A stretch of 64,000 bases of DNA from Novispirillum itersonii (GCF_014205675.1 NZ_JACIIX010000001.1:234989-298988), one strand, 5' to 3'. Shown: positions 8,125 to 17,643, numbered from the stretch's first letter. Translations and numbers: made by a program. The notes: generated from the letters alone by a model not told the origin.

Positions 8125-8757
8125 TCACAGCGCCGCCTCAACCGGATGCTGCTGCGGGAAATCCAGACGGACGATCATCCGCGATCCGAGATCGGAAATC
8201 TGGAGAACGCCCCGGAGGGCATCAATCCGCTCGGGGAGACTGGTCTCAATCAGATGCCCCCGCGCCAGCTGGGCCAGAGAGGCGGCACAGGGCGACTGCA
8301 CCACCATCATCAGGCGGGCCTGACGCACCCCCCGCGCATCCACAAAAGACAGGACTTCCAGATAGACCGGGGATAGGCCACCGCTCCGGCCGGGCATATC
8401 CGGGGTCATGGAATAGCGGCAGTGCAGAAGGGTGGACAGCAGCGCCTCGACCACCCGCTCGGCATCTCCGAACGGATCAAGGATCGGAAAATGCCCGTCA
8501 ACAATGCAGGAGAGCCCGGAGCCGGAGGCGCAGCGGTTCAGGCGGCGCAGCCGGTCAGCCACCACCCGGACGGCATCGCCCAGATCGCAGAAGCGACGGG
8601 GGGCCGATCCGGCAGACATCTGCGACCGGAACGGCAAGCCACCGAAATCGGGACCAAGGATCGCCATACCATCCTGCCCATGCCGTGCACCGAACCCATT
8701 TCCGGACCGGACCAAGCATACGGCCAGACACCGCCCTTGCCACCTGCTCCACAGCAT
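8125..8757 (-). CDS. Protein of unknown function, upstream-coupled to CbiX gene
   Basis: A 210-residue protein I do not recognise. It lies 40 bp downstream of the CbiX-like gene in the same direction and may be cotranscribed. The N-terminus is Cys/Arg-rich and doubtful; an ATG at 8667 (MAILGPDFGG) preceded by AGGA would give 180 residues and looks better. The rest is a mixed alpha/beta sequence, with a central DGHFPILDPFGDAERVVEALL segment that faintly recalls the helix preceding a kinase ATPase domain, but there is no N-box or G-box, so no kinase call is made. No membrane segments are seen. Confidence 0.55.
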   Translation of the reverse strand: MLWSRWQGRCLAVCLVRSGNGFGARHGQDGMAILGPDFGGLPFRSQMSAGSAPRRFCDLGDAVRVVADRLRRLNRCASGSGLSCIVDGHFPILDPFGDAERVVEALLSTLLHCRYSMTPDMPGRSGGLSPVYLEVLSFVDARGVRQARLMMVVQSPCAASLAQLARGHLIETSLPERIDALRGVLQISDLGSRMIVRLDFPQQHPVEAAL

Positions 8758-8797
8758 ATCGCCGATGTTCCTTGGTATACCGGGCCATCCGCCCCGA

Positions 8798-9673
8798 TCA
8801 CCGGGTTAAATGCGGAAACGCCATATCCTCAATAATATCAATAAGATCAGGAGAGCTTCCGATCCCCCGCCAATACCACACCTGACGGTCGCCGCAGGCC
8901 ACCGGCCCGGTCAGATCCGGGGCGGACGGGGCGACATCCTCCGCCGTCAGGCCGAACTGGGGGGGAACGTCCTCGCTGCCATGCATGCCTTCGGCGATCA
9001 GCATCGGCATCACGATCACCACCGGGGACGCCGTCAGCTCCCGCCAGTCAGTCACCAGCGGGGCCTCCTCGATAAAGCAGGCATGGACCCGGGGGCCGTG
9101 CACCGCCGCCGCCAGACGGTCCGCCAGCTGGGTAATCGTGGTCGATGACCCGCCCGGGCGGCGGGAGCCATGGCCGACCAGCAGCACCGTGACCTGATCG
9201 GGTGGCCACCCTGCCGCGCGGATACGGGCCAGAGCCGCATCGATCCGGCGGACCATGATCTGCTCGACCAGCGGATGAGCCCCGATCGCCCCGGTCAGAA
9301 TCACCTGCCCGGGATATCCGGCCGCCGCCAGTTCCGCCGGGATTTTCTCCCGGGTGAAAATCCCGTCCGAGGCAAAATTGGGCACCACAATCACCCGGGG
9401 GGCGGTCAGGGCGGCCAGCGCCTCGCGGATAAACGGTGGCTCCTTCCAGAAGGCCACCGCCACCGTGCACCACGGCCCCCGCTGGCGCAACCGCTCTGCC
9501 AGAGCCAGAGTCGGCAGGCGGGCGCGCTCCGTTCTGGCCGAGCCATGCCCGACCAGCAGCAAGGCCGGGGCGTCTTCCACCGTGCACAGGGCCTGTAGGC
9601 GTCCCTGCCGGTCTGTTCCCGATGGAACCGAACAGCCCCCCTCCCCCGGAACACCATGATGCAGGTCAGTCAT
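8798..9673 (-). CDS. CbiX-type chelatase, tandem domains
   Basis: A 291-residue protein with two CbiX/SirB halves, each starting with the LLVGHGS motif (residues about 39 and 166). The long form corresponds to sirohydrochlorin cobalto- or ferrochelatases, which insert Co2+ or Fe2+ into sirohydrochlorin. The metal-binding histidine follows in each HG motif. It is placed far from the cob genes at 54.9-58.0 kb, so it could serve cobalamin or sirohaem. About 35 residues precede the first domain, including Cys/Ser-rich MTDLHHGVPGEGGCS, without a recognised function. Confidence 0.78.
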   Translation of the reverse strand: MTDLHHGVPGEGGCSVPSGTDRQGRLQALCTVEDAPALLLVGHGSARTERARLPTLALAERLRQRGPWCTVAVAFWKEPPFIREALAALTAPRVIVVPNFASDGIFTREKIPAELAAAGYPGQVILTGAIGAHPLVEQIMVRRIDAALARIRAAGWPPDQVTVLLVGHGSRRPGGSSTTITQLADRLAAAVHGPRVHACFIEEAPLVTDWRELTASPVVIVMPMLIAEGMHGSEDVPPQFGLTAEDVAPSAPDLTGPVACGDRQVWYWRGIGSSPDLIDIIEDMAFPHLTR

Positions 9674-9813
9674 TGCGGCGATCTCCAGAGCAGCACGTCA
9701 ACAGGATCCCCCATAAAGTATAGCAGGTCTGTGACAGCGATAGCGTCCCGCATTGCATTTCGCCTCGCCGTTTGAGGAGCGGTCTCCGCCAGACCCGTGC
9801 ATCTTTTCAAAAT

Positions 9814-9832
9814 TTGATAGTAAACATATCAA
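9814..9832. promoter_or_regulatory. Palindrome TTGATA-N7-TATCAA upstream of chemoreceptor
   Basis: A perfect 6-bp inverted repeat in an AT-rich patch, roughly 90-107 bp upstream of the predicted transcription start. The position would suit an activator of a sigma-54 promoter. The half-site gap is too long for an FNR/FixK box. Confidence 0.4.
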
Positions 9833-9894
9833 TATTTACATGCTTTGCATTTTGATAGCATTTTTGAAGATGCATCCACCACCCGAGACAGAAC

Positions 9895-9910
9895 CGGCAT
9901 GGTTCTTGCC
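9895..9910 (+). promoter_or_regulatory. Candidate sigma-54 promoter of chemoreceptor gene
   Basis: GGCATG at -24 and TTGC at -12 with exactly ten bases between the GG and GC dinucleotides, as required for RpoN promoters. The usual leading T is C. It sits 52 bp before the receptor's ATG. Confidence 0.45.
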
Positions 9911-9961
9911 ACCCACTCCTGTCTGCGTCCCCACCCTGTCCCTCTGCCCGGGAGAACGGCC

Positions 9962-11920
9962 ATGCTTCTCAGAAAAACCAGAATCGAATTCCAGATGGGG
10001 TTGATCCTGGCGATCGTCATCATCGGCTTCCTTCCGATCTGGGGCGTGACATCCTGGCAGCGCACGGTCAGCGAGGCCGCCGCGCAACAGAAAGAGGACA
10101 GCAGCCGCATCAGTTCCGCCCTGAACGCTATCCAGCTGGGGTTCCTCAATGCCCGCCGCAACGAGAAGGACTTTCTGCTCCGCCTGAGCCTGACGGAGAC
10201 AGACAAGCATGCCGCCACCCTTACCGCGACCATCGACCAGATCAACGGGCTGACAGGCCGCCTGTCCGGAGAAGATCTCGCGCTGGCCAAGGAAACGGAA
10301 ACCCTGCTCCAGGACTACAGCCGCCAGTTTACGGCCATTGTCACCGACTGGAAAGAACTGGGGCTGACAGATGCTGACGGCCTGCGCCTGAGCCTGCGCA
10401 ATGCGGTTGCGGTCTTTGAGGGGATCGTCCGGTCCCAGCAGGATGACCGCCTGAACGTCCTGATGCTCGACATGCGGCTGCGGGAGAAGATGTTTATCGC
10501 CGACCCGAAAGAGCAGGATGCCACCCGCCTGACCGCCATCAGCACCCGGCTTCTGGCCGCCGTGCAGGACAGCGCCCTGTCCGACTCCGACAAACAGGCG
10601 ATCACGCAGTACGTCGGCGATTACGTAAAGGCCTTCCAGCGCTACGCCACGGTCCGCCTTGCCCTGCCGGGCAAACTGTCGGGTCTGTCGCAGACCTTTG
10701 CCCGGGCAGAGCCGCCGCTGGCCACCCTGCGGGACCGGTCCACCCAGCGGATGGCCGCCGCTGACGCCAATCTGGCAGAGGTCACCCGGACGGCGGCAAC
10801 AGCGGTGACCACCGTGCTGATCACCGTGCTGGCGGTGATGGTGGCGGTGGTCGTCATCATCGCCCTCGGCCTGACCCGGCCGCTGGCGGCGATGGCCAGT
10901 ACCATGCAGCATCTGGCGAACGGCAATCTGCGGATCGAGATCCCCGCCATCGGCTGGAAGAACGCCATCGGCCAGATGGCCGCAACCGTCGCGGTCTTCA
11001 AGACCAACGCCGAAGAGGTCGCCCGCCTGAATCAGCAGGCCGAAGCCGCCCGGCAGCAGGCCGCCGCCGACCGCAAGGCGATGATGGACCGGCTGGCCGA
11101 AGAGTTTGAACAGGCCACCGGCACCGTGATGCAGGCCCTGATCACGGTCTCCACCTCGCTCGATGCGCAGGTGGGCGCGGTTGCCCGCGACTCGCAGGAC
11201 GTTCTGGCGAAAGCCGGGGCCTCCGCCCTCTCTGCCAACGACGCCACCACCAATGTGGAGGCCGTTGCCGCCGCTGCCGAGGAACTGTCTGCCGCCATCG
11301 GCGAAATTTCGGCGCAGGTGGACCGGTCCGTCCGGCTGGCCGCCGAGACCTCCGGCGTCACCCGCGACACCCTGTCGCGGGTCGAGAGCCTGTCGCAGGC
11401 TGCCGGGCGGATCGGGGAAGTGGTGGCGCTGATCACCGCCATCGCCGATCAGACCAACCTTCTGGCCCTGAATGCCACCATCGAGGCGGCCCGGGCCGGG
11501 GATGCCGGAAAGGGATTCGCCGTCGTCGCCAACGAAGTCAAGACGCTGGCCAGCCAGACCGCCCGCGCCACCGAGGACATCACCCGGCAGGTCGGGGCGG
11601 TGCAGACCGCGACAGCGTCATCGGTTGCGGCCATCAACACCATTGCCGCCAATGTGCACCGCATTGACGAGAACATGGCCGCCATCGCCGCCTCGGTGGA
11701 GCAGCAGGGGGCGGCAACGCAGGAAATCGCCCGCAATGTGCATGATGCCGCCGGGGCAACCCGGGGCGTTTCCACGGCGGTGGAGGATGTGACGGTGCTG
11801 GCCCGCACCACCAGCGACGCCACCGACAGCCTGAACACCGCCATCGGCGACCTGCGGCAGCGCACCGGGGATCTTCAGGGCCGCATCAACGACTTCCTGC
11901 GCTATATCCGCTCGGCCTGA
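9962..11920 (+). CDS. Methyl-accepting chemotaxis protein
   Basis: A 652-residue transmembrane chemoreceptor. TM1 spans about 12-30 and TM2 about 279-303, enclosing a 250-residue, mostly helical periplasmic sensor; a HAMP domain follows (about 304-356), then the cytoplasmic signalling domain with the conserved hairpin tip [18 protein letters not shown] near 495-512. It would relay ligand binding to CheA/CheW, which are not in the window. The helical sensor without Cache/PAS features resembles helical-bundle receptors. The ATG at 9962 has GGGAG seven bases upstream; the frame stays open to 9845. No C-terminal CheR-binding pentapeptide is evident (ends YIRSA). Confidence 0.93.
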   Translation: MLLRKTRIEFQMGLILAIVIIGFLPIWGVTSWQRTVSEAAAQQKEDSSRISSALNAIQLGFLNARRNEKDFLLRLSLTETDKHAATLTATIDQINGLTGRLSGEDLALAKETETLLQDYSRQFTAIVTDWKELGLTDADGLRLSLRNAVAVFEGIVRSQQDDRLNVLMLDMRLREKMFIADPKEQDATRLTAISTRLLAAVQDSALSDSDKQAITQYVGDYVKAFQRYATVRLALPGKLSGLSQTFARAEPPLATLRDRSTQRMAAADANLAEVTRTAATAVTTVLITVLAVMVAVVVIIALGLTRPLAAMASTMQHLANGNLRIEIPAIGWKNAIGQMAATVAVFKTNAEEVARLNQQAEAARQQAAADRKAMMDRLAEEFEQATGTVMQALITVSTSLDAQVGAVARDSQDVLAKAGASALSANDATTNVEAVAAAAEELSAAIGEISAQVDRSVRLAAETSGVTRDTLSRVESLSQAAGRIGEVVALITAIADQTNLLALNATIEAARAGDAGKGFAVVANEVKTLASQTARATEDITRQVGAVQTATASSVAAINTIAANVHRIDENMAAIAASVEQQGAATQEIARNVHDAAGATRGVSTAVEDVTVLARTTSDATDSLNTAIGDLRQRTGDLQGRINDFLRYIRSA

Positions 11921-11941
11921 GATCGGCCCCCCGGCAGAAGC

Positions 11942-13237
11942 TCAGCGGACCAGAAACGGCAGATTGGCGGTGGCGGCCTTGCCGGTGGGATTGCGGACGG
12001 TGGCAAACAGGCGGTAAGCCCCCGGTTTCTCCGGAGCCCGGAAGCGGATCACCGCCGGACCCTGCTCCAGCACCGTCACCGCCACCGGCGGCGGCACCGC
12101 CTCAGCATCGCCACCCTTGCGGAGGTCGGTGGCCTCTTCCCGCACCTCCCACGTGGTGGTCAGGGGCTGCCCCTGCGGGTCGGTGACCGCCAGCGTCGAG
12201 GACACCTCCGCCCCCGGCGCAAAGACATCGGCATTGATGCCGACCCCGGTCAGGTCCGGGGCCGGGGCGGCTGGCGGCAGACCGCTGTCCATCACCTGCC
12301 ACTGCCGGGTCAGCGCATCGGTCATCGCCGTCAGGCCCCCGTCCGGCATCAGCAGGCTGTGCCATGTCGCGGTCTGTTCCTGCTTTTCGCCCCACAGGAA
12401 CGGGAACACCCCGACAATCTGCGACTGCTGCCGCAGCCATGGCAGCGACTCGGTGAAAAACTCCGCCTTCTGGCGGCTGGTCAGCTCCACCGGGGCCCCC
12501 CACGGCTTGCGTCCGGCCTGCCACTGGCCGAGCGCCCCCAGCTCGGTGATCACCACCGGCTTGCGGATGCCTGCCGTGGTCAGGCGGTCCGGCAGATCGC
12601 GGTAAGCCCCGGCGTAAATATTGATCCCCAGCAGATCCACCGACCGGCAGCAGGCCGCCAGCGGCGTCAGCCGGTCCATGCCGGTATCCGCCACCACCAT
12701 CATCGTCGGGTGATCCGGGTCCTCTTCCTTCACCGCCGCCGCCATGCGGTCCACCAGCGTCCACACCGGGGCCGGGTCTGCCACCTCGGTCTCCACCTCG
12801 TTGCCCACGCCCCACGCCAGCAGCGCCGGGTGATCCTTATGGGTGCGGACGAAAGCGCGCAGGCGCTGTTCCTGCTCCGCCACCGCCTTGGTATCGGTGA
12901 TATCAAAGCCATGGCGCGGGTGGGCCAGCCACAGGCCCATCACCACCTTCAGGCCCAGCGGCTCCGCCGCGTCCAGCACCCAGGCATCCGATTCGCGGTA
13001 GACCCGCACCACCTTGACCCCGGCGGCGGCGGCGGCGATCAGATCGGCGCGGGTACCCTCAAAGGCGACCCCGGAATGCATCAGCCGCTTCGCCACCAGC
13101 CGGAACGCCGGGGCAATCGCATCAGCACTGATATCACTGCGTTTCAACGGTTCCTCCGCCCCGGCCGGAGCGGCCGAGGCCACAAGGCAGGACAGAACGG
13201 CAGCAGACACGCAGGCAACGGAGCGGCGGAGCGACAT
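11942..13237 (-). CDS. Secreted glycosidase-like protein (GH2 TIM barrel type)
   Basis: A 431-residue protein with a signal peptide (about 1-27, AAPAGAEE). Residues 45-310 look like a (beta/alpha)8 glycoside hydrolase of clan A: the acid/base lies in AWGVGNEVE (Asn146-Glu147) and the nucleophile in VVITELGALG (Glu232), the order and separation seen in GH2-like catalytic domains. About 110 C-terminal residues form a beta-sandwich-like module (EVREEAT, AYRLFATVRNPTGK). The substrate is unknown; beta-glucan or another polysaccharide are possibilities. It stands alone and diverges from the Rrf2 regulator at 13433 with 195 bp between. Confidence 0.75.
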   Translation of the reverse strand: MSLRRSVACVSAAVLSCLVASAAPAGAEEPLKRSDISADAIAPAFRLVAKRLMHSGVAFEGTRADLIAAAAAGVKVVRVYRESDAWVLDAAEPLGLKVVMGLWLAHPRHGFDITDTKAVAEQEQRLRAFVRTHKDHPALLAWGVGNEVETEVADPAPVWTLVDRMAAAVKEEDPDHPTMMVVADTGMDRLTPLAACCRSVDLLGINIYAGAYRDLPDRLTTAGIRKPVVITELGALGQWQAGRKPWGAPVELTSRQKAEFFTESLPWLRQQSQIVGVFPFLWGEKQEQTATWHSLLMPDGGLTAMTDALTRQWQVMDSGLPPAAPAPDLTGVGINADVFAPGAEVSSTLAVTDPQGQPLTTTWEVREEATDLRKGGDAEAVPPPVAVTVLEQGPAVIRFRAPEKPGAYRLFATVRNPTGKAATANLPFLVR

Positions 13238-13308
13238 ACGATATTCCGGTTTTGCAGGGCCCCATCCGCACAGCGCATGGGAGACCCGAGGATTGCAGCT
13301 TGAAACAG

Positions 13309-13348
13309 GACCATTTTGGTCTTATTAAAAAGGGTACCGATTTGGTAC
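13309..13348. promoter_or_regulatory. Two related palindromes upstream of the suf regulator
   Basis: GACCA-TTT-TGGTC at 13309-13321 and GTACC-GATTT-GGTAC at 13334-13348 share the half-site ACC(N)GGT arrangement and are 25 bp apart. They lie 85-124 bp before the Rrf2-type regulator and between it and the divergent glycosidase gene. Autoregulation of the suf operon by the regulator is a natural reading. Confidence 0.5.
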
Positions 13349-13432
13349 GGTATTCCGCACCGGCGGCCCTGTCCAGCAGCAGCATACCAGCTGCGCGCAG
13401 AAACAGCGGCACCGGGTTTACAGGTAAGGTCG

Positions 13433-13876
13433 ATGTTCCGCATCAACAAGCTCACCGATTATGCAGTCGTTCTTCTGGTCGACATGGCCCGCCACGGCGG
13501 CCAGCGGTCTGCCCAGCAGATTGCGGCTGACACCGGGGTGCCGATGCCGACCGTTGCCAAGGTGCTGAAGCTGCTGGCCCGCGACGGGCTGGTGGTTTCC
13601 ACCCGGGGCGCGGGCGGTGGCTACGGGCTTGGCCGTGATGCGGTGCGTATCACCGTCGCCGACATGATTCAGGCAGTGGAGGGGCCGATCGCCCTGACCT
13701 CCTGCGTCGAGTCGGCGGAGGATGACTGCGGCATCGAAAGCCTGTGCCCGATGCATGGCCACTGGAACCGGGTGAACCGTGCGGTCCATGACGCCCTGTC
13801 CAGCCTGACGCTGGCGGAGATGGTCAGTGATCCGCAGCCGTTCCGCCCGCCGGTTCCGGCCACGCTTCCGGCGTGA
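13433..13876 (+). CDS. Rrf2-family (IscR-like) Fe-S responsive regulator
   Basis: A 147-residue DNA-binding protein with an N-terminal winged helix (MFRINKLTDYAVVLLVDMA) and three cysteines, Cys91, Cys99 and Cys105, in almost the same places as the [2Fe-2S] ligands of E. coli IscR (92, 98, 104). It should therefore sense the cell's Fe-S status. It heads the suf operon, 54 bp before sufB, so it likely controls Fe-S assembly in response to demand, oxygen or iron limitation. The frame is open upstream to 13316 but the family start is the ATG at 13433, with AAGG just upstream. Confidence 0.9.
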   Translation: MFRINKLTDYAVVLLVDMARHGGQRSAQQIAADTGVPMPTVAKVLKLLARDGLVVSTRGAGGGYGLGRDAVRITVADMIQAVEGPIALTSCVESAEDDCGIESLCPMHGHWNRVNRAVHDALSSLTLAEMVSDPQPFRPPVPATLPA

Positions 13877-13930
13877 CACCGCACCAGACCGCAAGAAAAC
13901 GAGAGAGCACGGTAAAAGGAACCCCTTCCA

Positions 13931-15379
13931 ATGGCGGCCACCGACAGCACCGCACAAACGGTGAAGGAACTGGAGCGCTACAAGTACGGCTTCGAAACCA
14001 ATATCGAGACCGAACTGGCGCCCAAGGGTCTGAACGAAGACATCATCCGCTTCATCTCCGCCAAGAAAGAGGAGCCGGAGTGGCTGCTGGAATGGCGCCT
14101 GAAGGCCTACCGTCAATGGCTGACCATGACGGAACCGACCTGGGCCAACGTGCGCTACCCCGCCATCGACTTTCAGGACGCGCATTACTATGCCGCCCCG
14201 CGCCAGAAGATTGCGCCGAAGAGTCTGGAGGAGGTCGACCCCGAGCTGCTGCGCACCTACGAAAAGCTGGGCATCCCCCTGCGGGAACAGGAAGCGCTGG
14301 CCGGAGTCGCCGTCGATGCGGTGTTCGATTCCGTCTCGGTGGCCACCACCTATAAAAAGCGCCTTGAGGAAATGGGCGTGATCTTCTGCGCCATTTCCGA
14401 AGCGGTGAAGAAGTACCCGGATCTGGTGCGCAAATATCTGGGCTCCGTGGTGCCGCCGGGCGATAATTTCTATGCCTGCCTCAATTCGGCGGTGTTCACC
14501 GACGGCTCTTTCGTTTACGTGCCGAAGGGCCTGCGCTGCCCGATGGAACTGTCCACCTACTTCCGCATCAACGAGAAGAACACCGGGCAGTTTGAACGCA
14601 CCCTGATCGTCTGTGACGACGGTGCCTATGTCTCCTATCTGGAAGGCTGCACCGCCCCGCAGCGCGACGAGAACCAGCTTCACGCCGCCGTGGTCGAGCT
14701 GGTGGCCCTCGATGATGCCGAGATCAAGTATTCCACCGTCCAGAACTGGTACCCCGGCGATGCCGAGGGCAAGGGTGGCATCTACAACTTCGTCACCAAG
14801 CGCGCCGCCTGCCGGGGCCGTAACTCCAAGGTGATGTGGACGCAGGTGGAAACCGGCTCCGCCGTGACCTGGAAATATCCGTCCTGCATCCTTCAGGGGG
14901 AAAACTCGGTCGGCGAATTTTACTCGGTGGCGATCACCAACAATCACCAGCAGGCCGATACCGGCACCAAGATGATCCACATCGGCAAGAACACCCGGTC
15001 AAAGATCATCTCGAAAGGGATTTCCGCCGGGCATTCTGACCAGACCTACCGTGGTCTGGTCCGCATCCAGCCGGGGGCCGACGGGGCCCGCAACTTCACC
15101 CAGTGCGACAGCCTGCTGATCGGCGATCAGTGCGGGGCCCACACCGTGCCCTACATTGAGACCAAGAATCCGACCGCCCGCACCGAGCATGAGGCCACCG
15201 CCAGCCGCATCTCCGAAGACCAGCTGTTCTACTGTCTGCAACGCGGCCTGAACCCGGAAGATGCCGTCGGCCTGATCGTCAACGGCTTCTGCAAGGAAGT
15301 GCTGCAAACCCTGCCGATGGAATTCGCCGTCGAAGCCCAGAAGCTGGTCGCCATTTCGCTGGAAGGCAGCGTCGGCTAG
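13931..15379 (+). CDS. sufB: Fe-S cluster assembly scaffold SufB
   Basis: A 482-residue SufB, the central scaffold of the SufBC2D complex in which nascent Fe-S clusters are built. Sequence hallmarks are [16 protein letters not shown] near the N-terminus, the [15 protein letters not shown] and [20 protein letters not shown] blocks, and the C-terminal [19 protein letters not shown] carrying the conserved cysteine. Length is standard. It starts 54 bp after the regulator, and its TAG stop is embedded in a repeat element that separates it from sufC by 166 bp, an unusually large gap for this operon. Confidence 0.97.
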   Translation: MAATDSTAQTVKELERYKYGFETNIETELAPKGLNEDIIRFISAKKEEPEWLLEWRLKAYRQWLTMTEPTWANVRYPAIDFQDAHYYAAPRQKIAPKSLEEVDPELLRTYEKLGIPLREQEALAGVAVDAVFDSVSVATTYKKRLEEMGVIFCAISEAVKKYPDLVRKYLGSVVPPGDNFYACLNSAVFTDGSFVYVPKGLRCPMELSTYFRINEKNTGQFERTLIVCDDGAYVSYLEGCTAPQRDENQLHAAVVELVALDDAEIKYSTVQNWYPGDAEGKGGIYNFVTKRAACRGRNSKVMWTQVETGSAVTWKYPSCILQGENSVGEFYSVAITNNHQQADTGTKMIHIGKNTRSKIISKGISAGHSDQTYRGLVRIQPGADGARNFTQCDSLLIGDQCGAHTVPYIETKNPTARTEHEATASRISEDQLFYCLQRGLNPEDAVGLIVNGFCKEVLQTLPMEFAVEAQKLVAISLEGSVG

Positions 15380-15432
15380 AGCATTTTCAGATTGAGTGGA
15401 ATCCTGTCAATCGAAGAAAATGCTCTCTTTTT
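15378..15432 (+). repeat. Intergenic inverted repeat 1 (possible attenuator)
   Basis: AGAGCATTTTC at 15378-15388 pairs with GAAAATGCTCT at 15416-15426, with an inner ATTGA/TCAAT pair, and TCTTTTT follows. The left arm overlaps the sufB stop codon. The stem plus T tract resembles a rho-independent terminator inside the operon. Confidence 0.7.
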
Positions 15433-15440
15433 AAAAAGTT

Positions 15441-15490
15441 AGAGCGTTTTCAACCGCAAAACCGGTGTCCACTTTTGCTGAAAACGCTCT
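15441..15490 (+). repeat. Intergenic inverted repeat 2, related to repeat 1
   Basis: AGAGCGTTTTC at 15441-15451 pairs perfectly with GAAAACGCTCT at 15480-15490; the arms differ from repeat 1 by one base, and the inner segments AACCGCAAAACC/TTTTGC partly pair too. Two neighbouring copies of one arm family suggest a mobile or amplified small palindromic repeat. Confidence 0.7.
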
Positions 15491-15545
15491 GAGGCCCAAC
15501 GCCCGCTGACCGCCTTCCGCACCGGACAAAAAAGAGAGAGTTCCC

Positions 15546-16301
15546 ATGGCCCTGATTGAAATCCGCAATCTGCATGCCTCCGTCGATGGCAAGGACATCC
15601 TGAAGGGTGTCGATCTGGTGATCGAGCCGGGCAAGGTCCACGCCCTGATGGGGCCGAACGGCACCGGCAAATCCACCCTGTCCAACATCATCGCCGGGCG
15701 CGACGGCTACACCATCACCGACGGCGACATCCTGCTGAACGGGCAAAGCCTGCTGGAGATGGAACCGCAGGACCGGGCGCTGGCCGGGATCTTCCTGTCG
15801 TTCCAGTACCCGGTGGAAATTCCCGGGGTCGCCACCTCCACCTTCCTGAAGGCGGCGATCAACGCCCGCCGCCGGGCCGCCGGGGAGGGCGAGATCGACG
15901 CCATGGAATTCCTGAAGCTGGTCAAGGCCAAGGCCAAGGAACTGGGCGTGCGCGATGACATGCTGAAGCGCCCGGTCAACGTCGGGTTCTCCGGCGGCGA
16001 GAAGAAGCGCGCCGAAGTCCTCCAGATGGCGCTGATGACCCCGCGCTTCGCCATCCTTGACGAAACCGACTCCGGCCTCGACATCGACGCCCTGAAGGTG
16101 GTGGCCGACGGCGTCAACGCCCTGCGCAGCCCGGACCGCTCCTTCCTCGTCATCACCCATTACCAGCGCCTGCTGTCCTACATCGTTCCCGATGTGGTGC
16201 ATGTGTTCGCCGGGGGCCGCATCGTCCGCACCGGCGGGCCGGAGCTGGCCGAGGAACTGGAAGCCAAGGGCTACGCCGATTACACCGGCGCTGCGGCGTA
16301 A
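15546..16301 (+). CDS. sufC: Fe-S assembly ATPase SufC
   Basis: A 251-residue ABC-type ATPase that drives conformational change in the SufBC2D scaffold; it is cytosolic and does not transport. Walker A GPNGTGKST is at 36-44, the SufC-specific signature FSGGEKKRAEV follows, then Walker B FAILDETDSGLD, in which SufC's characteristic Asp-Ser-Gly replaces the usual transporter sequence. AGAGAG lies just upstream of the ATG. The stop is 10 bp from sufD. Confidence 0.97.
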   Translation: MALIEIRNLHASVDGKDILKGVDLVIEPGKVHALMGPNGTGKSTLSNIIAGRDGYTITDGDILLNGQSLLEMEPQDRALAGIFLSFQYPVEIPGVATSTFLKAAINARRRAAGEGEIDAMEFLKLVKAKAKELGVRDDMLKRPVNVGFSGGEKKRAEVLQMALMTPRFAILDETDSGLDIDALKVVADGVNALRSPDRSFLVITHYQRLLSYIVPDVVHVFAGGRIVRTGGPELAEELEAKGYADYTGAAA

Positions 16302-16311
16302 GGGGGATCCG

Positions 16312-17643
16312 ATGACCGCATCTGCCCTCTCCCTCGTCACCGTCACGGAAGCGGCGCAGGCCGCCGCCCCGCTGACGGATGCCGCCCTGACCGCCCTGCG
16401 GGCCGAAGGCCTGACCGCCTTTGCCGCCCACGGACTGCCGACCCGCACTCACGAACGCTGGAAGTACACCCGGGTCAGCCCGCTGGCCGAAGTGTCCTTC
16501 GTCGCCGCCCCCACCGGCGGGGATGCCACCGCCATCCAGACCGCTGAGGAGCAGGCGCTGAACGTGCCGGGAGCCCTGCGTCTGGTGCTGGTCAACGGCC
16601 GCCTGCGCCCTGACCTGTCCGATGCCGCCGCCCTGACACAGGCCGGTGTCAGCATCCAGACCCTGTCGGACGCCATCGCCACCGATGCCGCCGCCGTCAA
16701 GGCCGGGCTGGGGCAGGCGCTGGCGCTGGCCGACAATCCGTTCGTCGCCCTCAACACCGCCGCCCTGTCCGATGGTCTGGTGATCCGGGTTTCCGCCACC
16801 CCGCAGGCGGCCACCCCGCTGCACCTGCTGTGGATCACCGATGCCGCCGCCGGGGCCGCCGTGCTGGTGCAGCCGCGCCTGCTGGTGGAAATCGGCCGGG
16901 GGGCGGCCCTGACCCTGATCGAAAGTCAGGTCGGGGCCACCGGGGGGGACACCGGGGGGGACAGCCTGACCAACCGCGTCAGCGACATCACCCTTGGCGA
17001 TGACGCCCGCCTGACCCACATCAGCCTGCACAACGACAGCCGGCAGGCCCGCCTGCTGACTGCCCTTCAGGCGCGGATCCAGCGCGGCGCGGTGTATGAC
17101 GGCTTCGCCCTGACCCTCGGCGGGGCGCTGGTGCGCGCCGACCTGCGGGTGGAGCTGCTTGGCCCCGGTGCCGAAGCCCGCCTGAACGGGGCCTATGCCG
17201 CCGGAACCGGCCAGCATGTCGATACCACCAGCTTCATCGACCATGCCGCCCCGCACTGCACCTCTGCCCAGACCCTGAAAGGGGTGCTGGACGGCACCGG
17301 GCGCGGCGTGTTTCAGGGCCGGGTCAACGTGCAGCGCATCGCCCAGAAGACCGACGGCCATCAGCTTCACAAGGCGCTGCTGCTGTCGCGCGGGGCGGAA
17401 GTGGACACCAAGCCGGAACTGACCATCTTCGCCGATGACGTCAAGTGCAGCCACGGGGCCGCCACCGGCGAACTGGACGAAGACGCCCTGTTCTATCTTC
17501 AGGCCCGGGGTCTGGATCCTGACACCGCCCGGTCGCTGCTGATCGAAGGGTTCCTTGATGACGTGGTTGAACTGGTCAGCGACGACGCCCTGCGCGACGC
17601 CCTGACCGCAAAAATCCACCAGTGGCTGGAGTCCCGGTCATGA
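16312..17643 (+). CDS. sufD: Fe-S assembly protein SufD
   Basis: A 443-residue SufD, paralogue of SufB and its partner in the scaffold, thought to aid iron acquisition. Recognised by RTHERWKYTRVSPL near the N-terminus and the C-terminal VKCSHGAATGELDEDALFYLQARGL, in which the conserved Cys-Ser-His is kept. The ATG at 16312 follows GGGGGATCC. The stop overlaps the sufS start by four bases. Confidence 0.95.
   Translation: MTASALSLVTVTEAAQAAAPLTDAALTALRAEGLTAFAAHGLPTRTHERWKYTRVSPLAEVSFVAAPTGGDATAIQTAEEQALNVPGALRLVLVNGRLRPDLSDAAALTQAGVSIQTLSDAIATDAAAVKAGLGQALALADNPFVALNTAALSDGLVIRVSATPQAATPLHLLWITDAAAGAAVLVQPRLLVEIGRGAALTLIESQVGATGGDTGGDSLTNRVSDITLGDDARLTHISLHNDSRQARLLTALQARIQRGAVYDGFALTLGGALVRADLRVELLGPGAEARLNGAYAAGTGQHVDTTSFIDHAAPHCTSAQTLKGVLDGTGRGVFQGRVNVQRIAQKTDGHQLHKALLLSRGAEVDTKPELTIFADDVKCSHGAATGELDEDALFYLQARGLDPDTARSLLIEGFLDDVVELVSDDALRDALTAKIHQWLESRS

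Noticed and set aside
9814-9832. TTGATA...TATCAA as an FNR/FixK box
   Set aside because: The TTGAT and ATCAA half-sites are separated by nine bases rather than four, so it does not fit that family.
12359-13303. Plus-strand ORF antisense to the glycosidase gene
   Set aside because: Arg/His/Gln-rich shadow composition; the minus-strand protein has a signal peptide and catalytic motifs.
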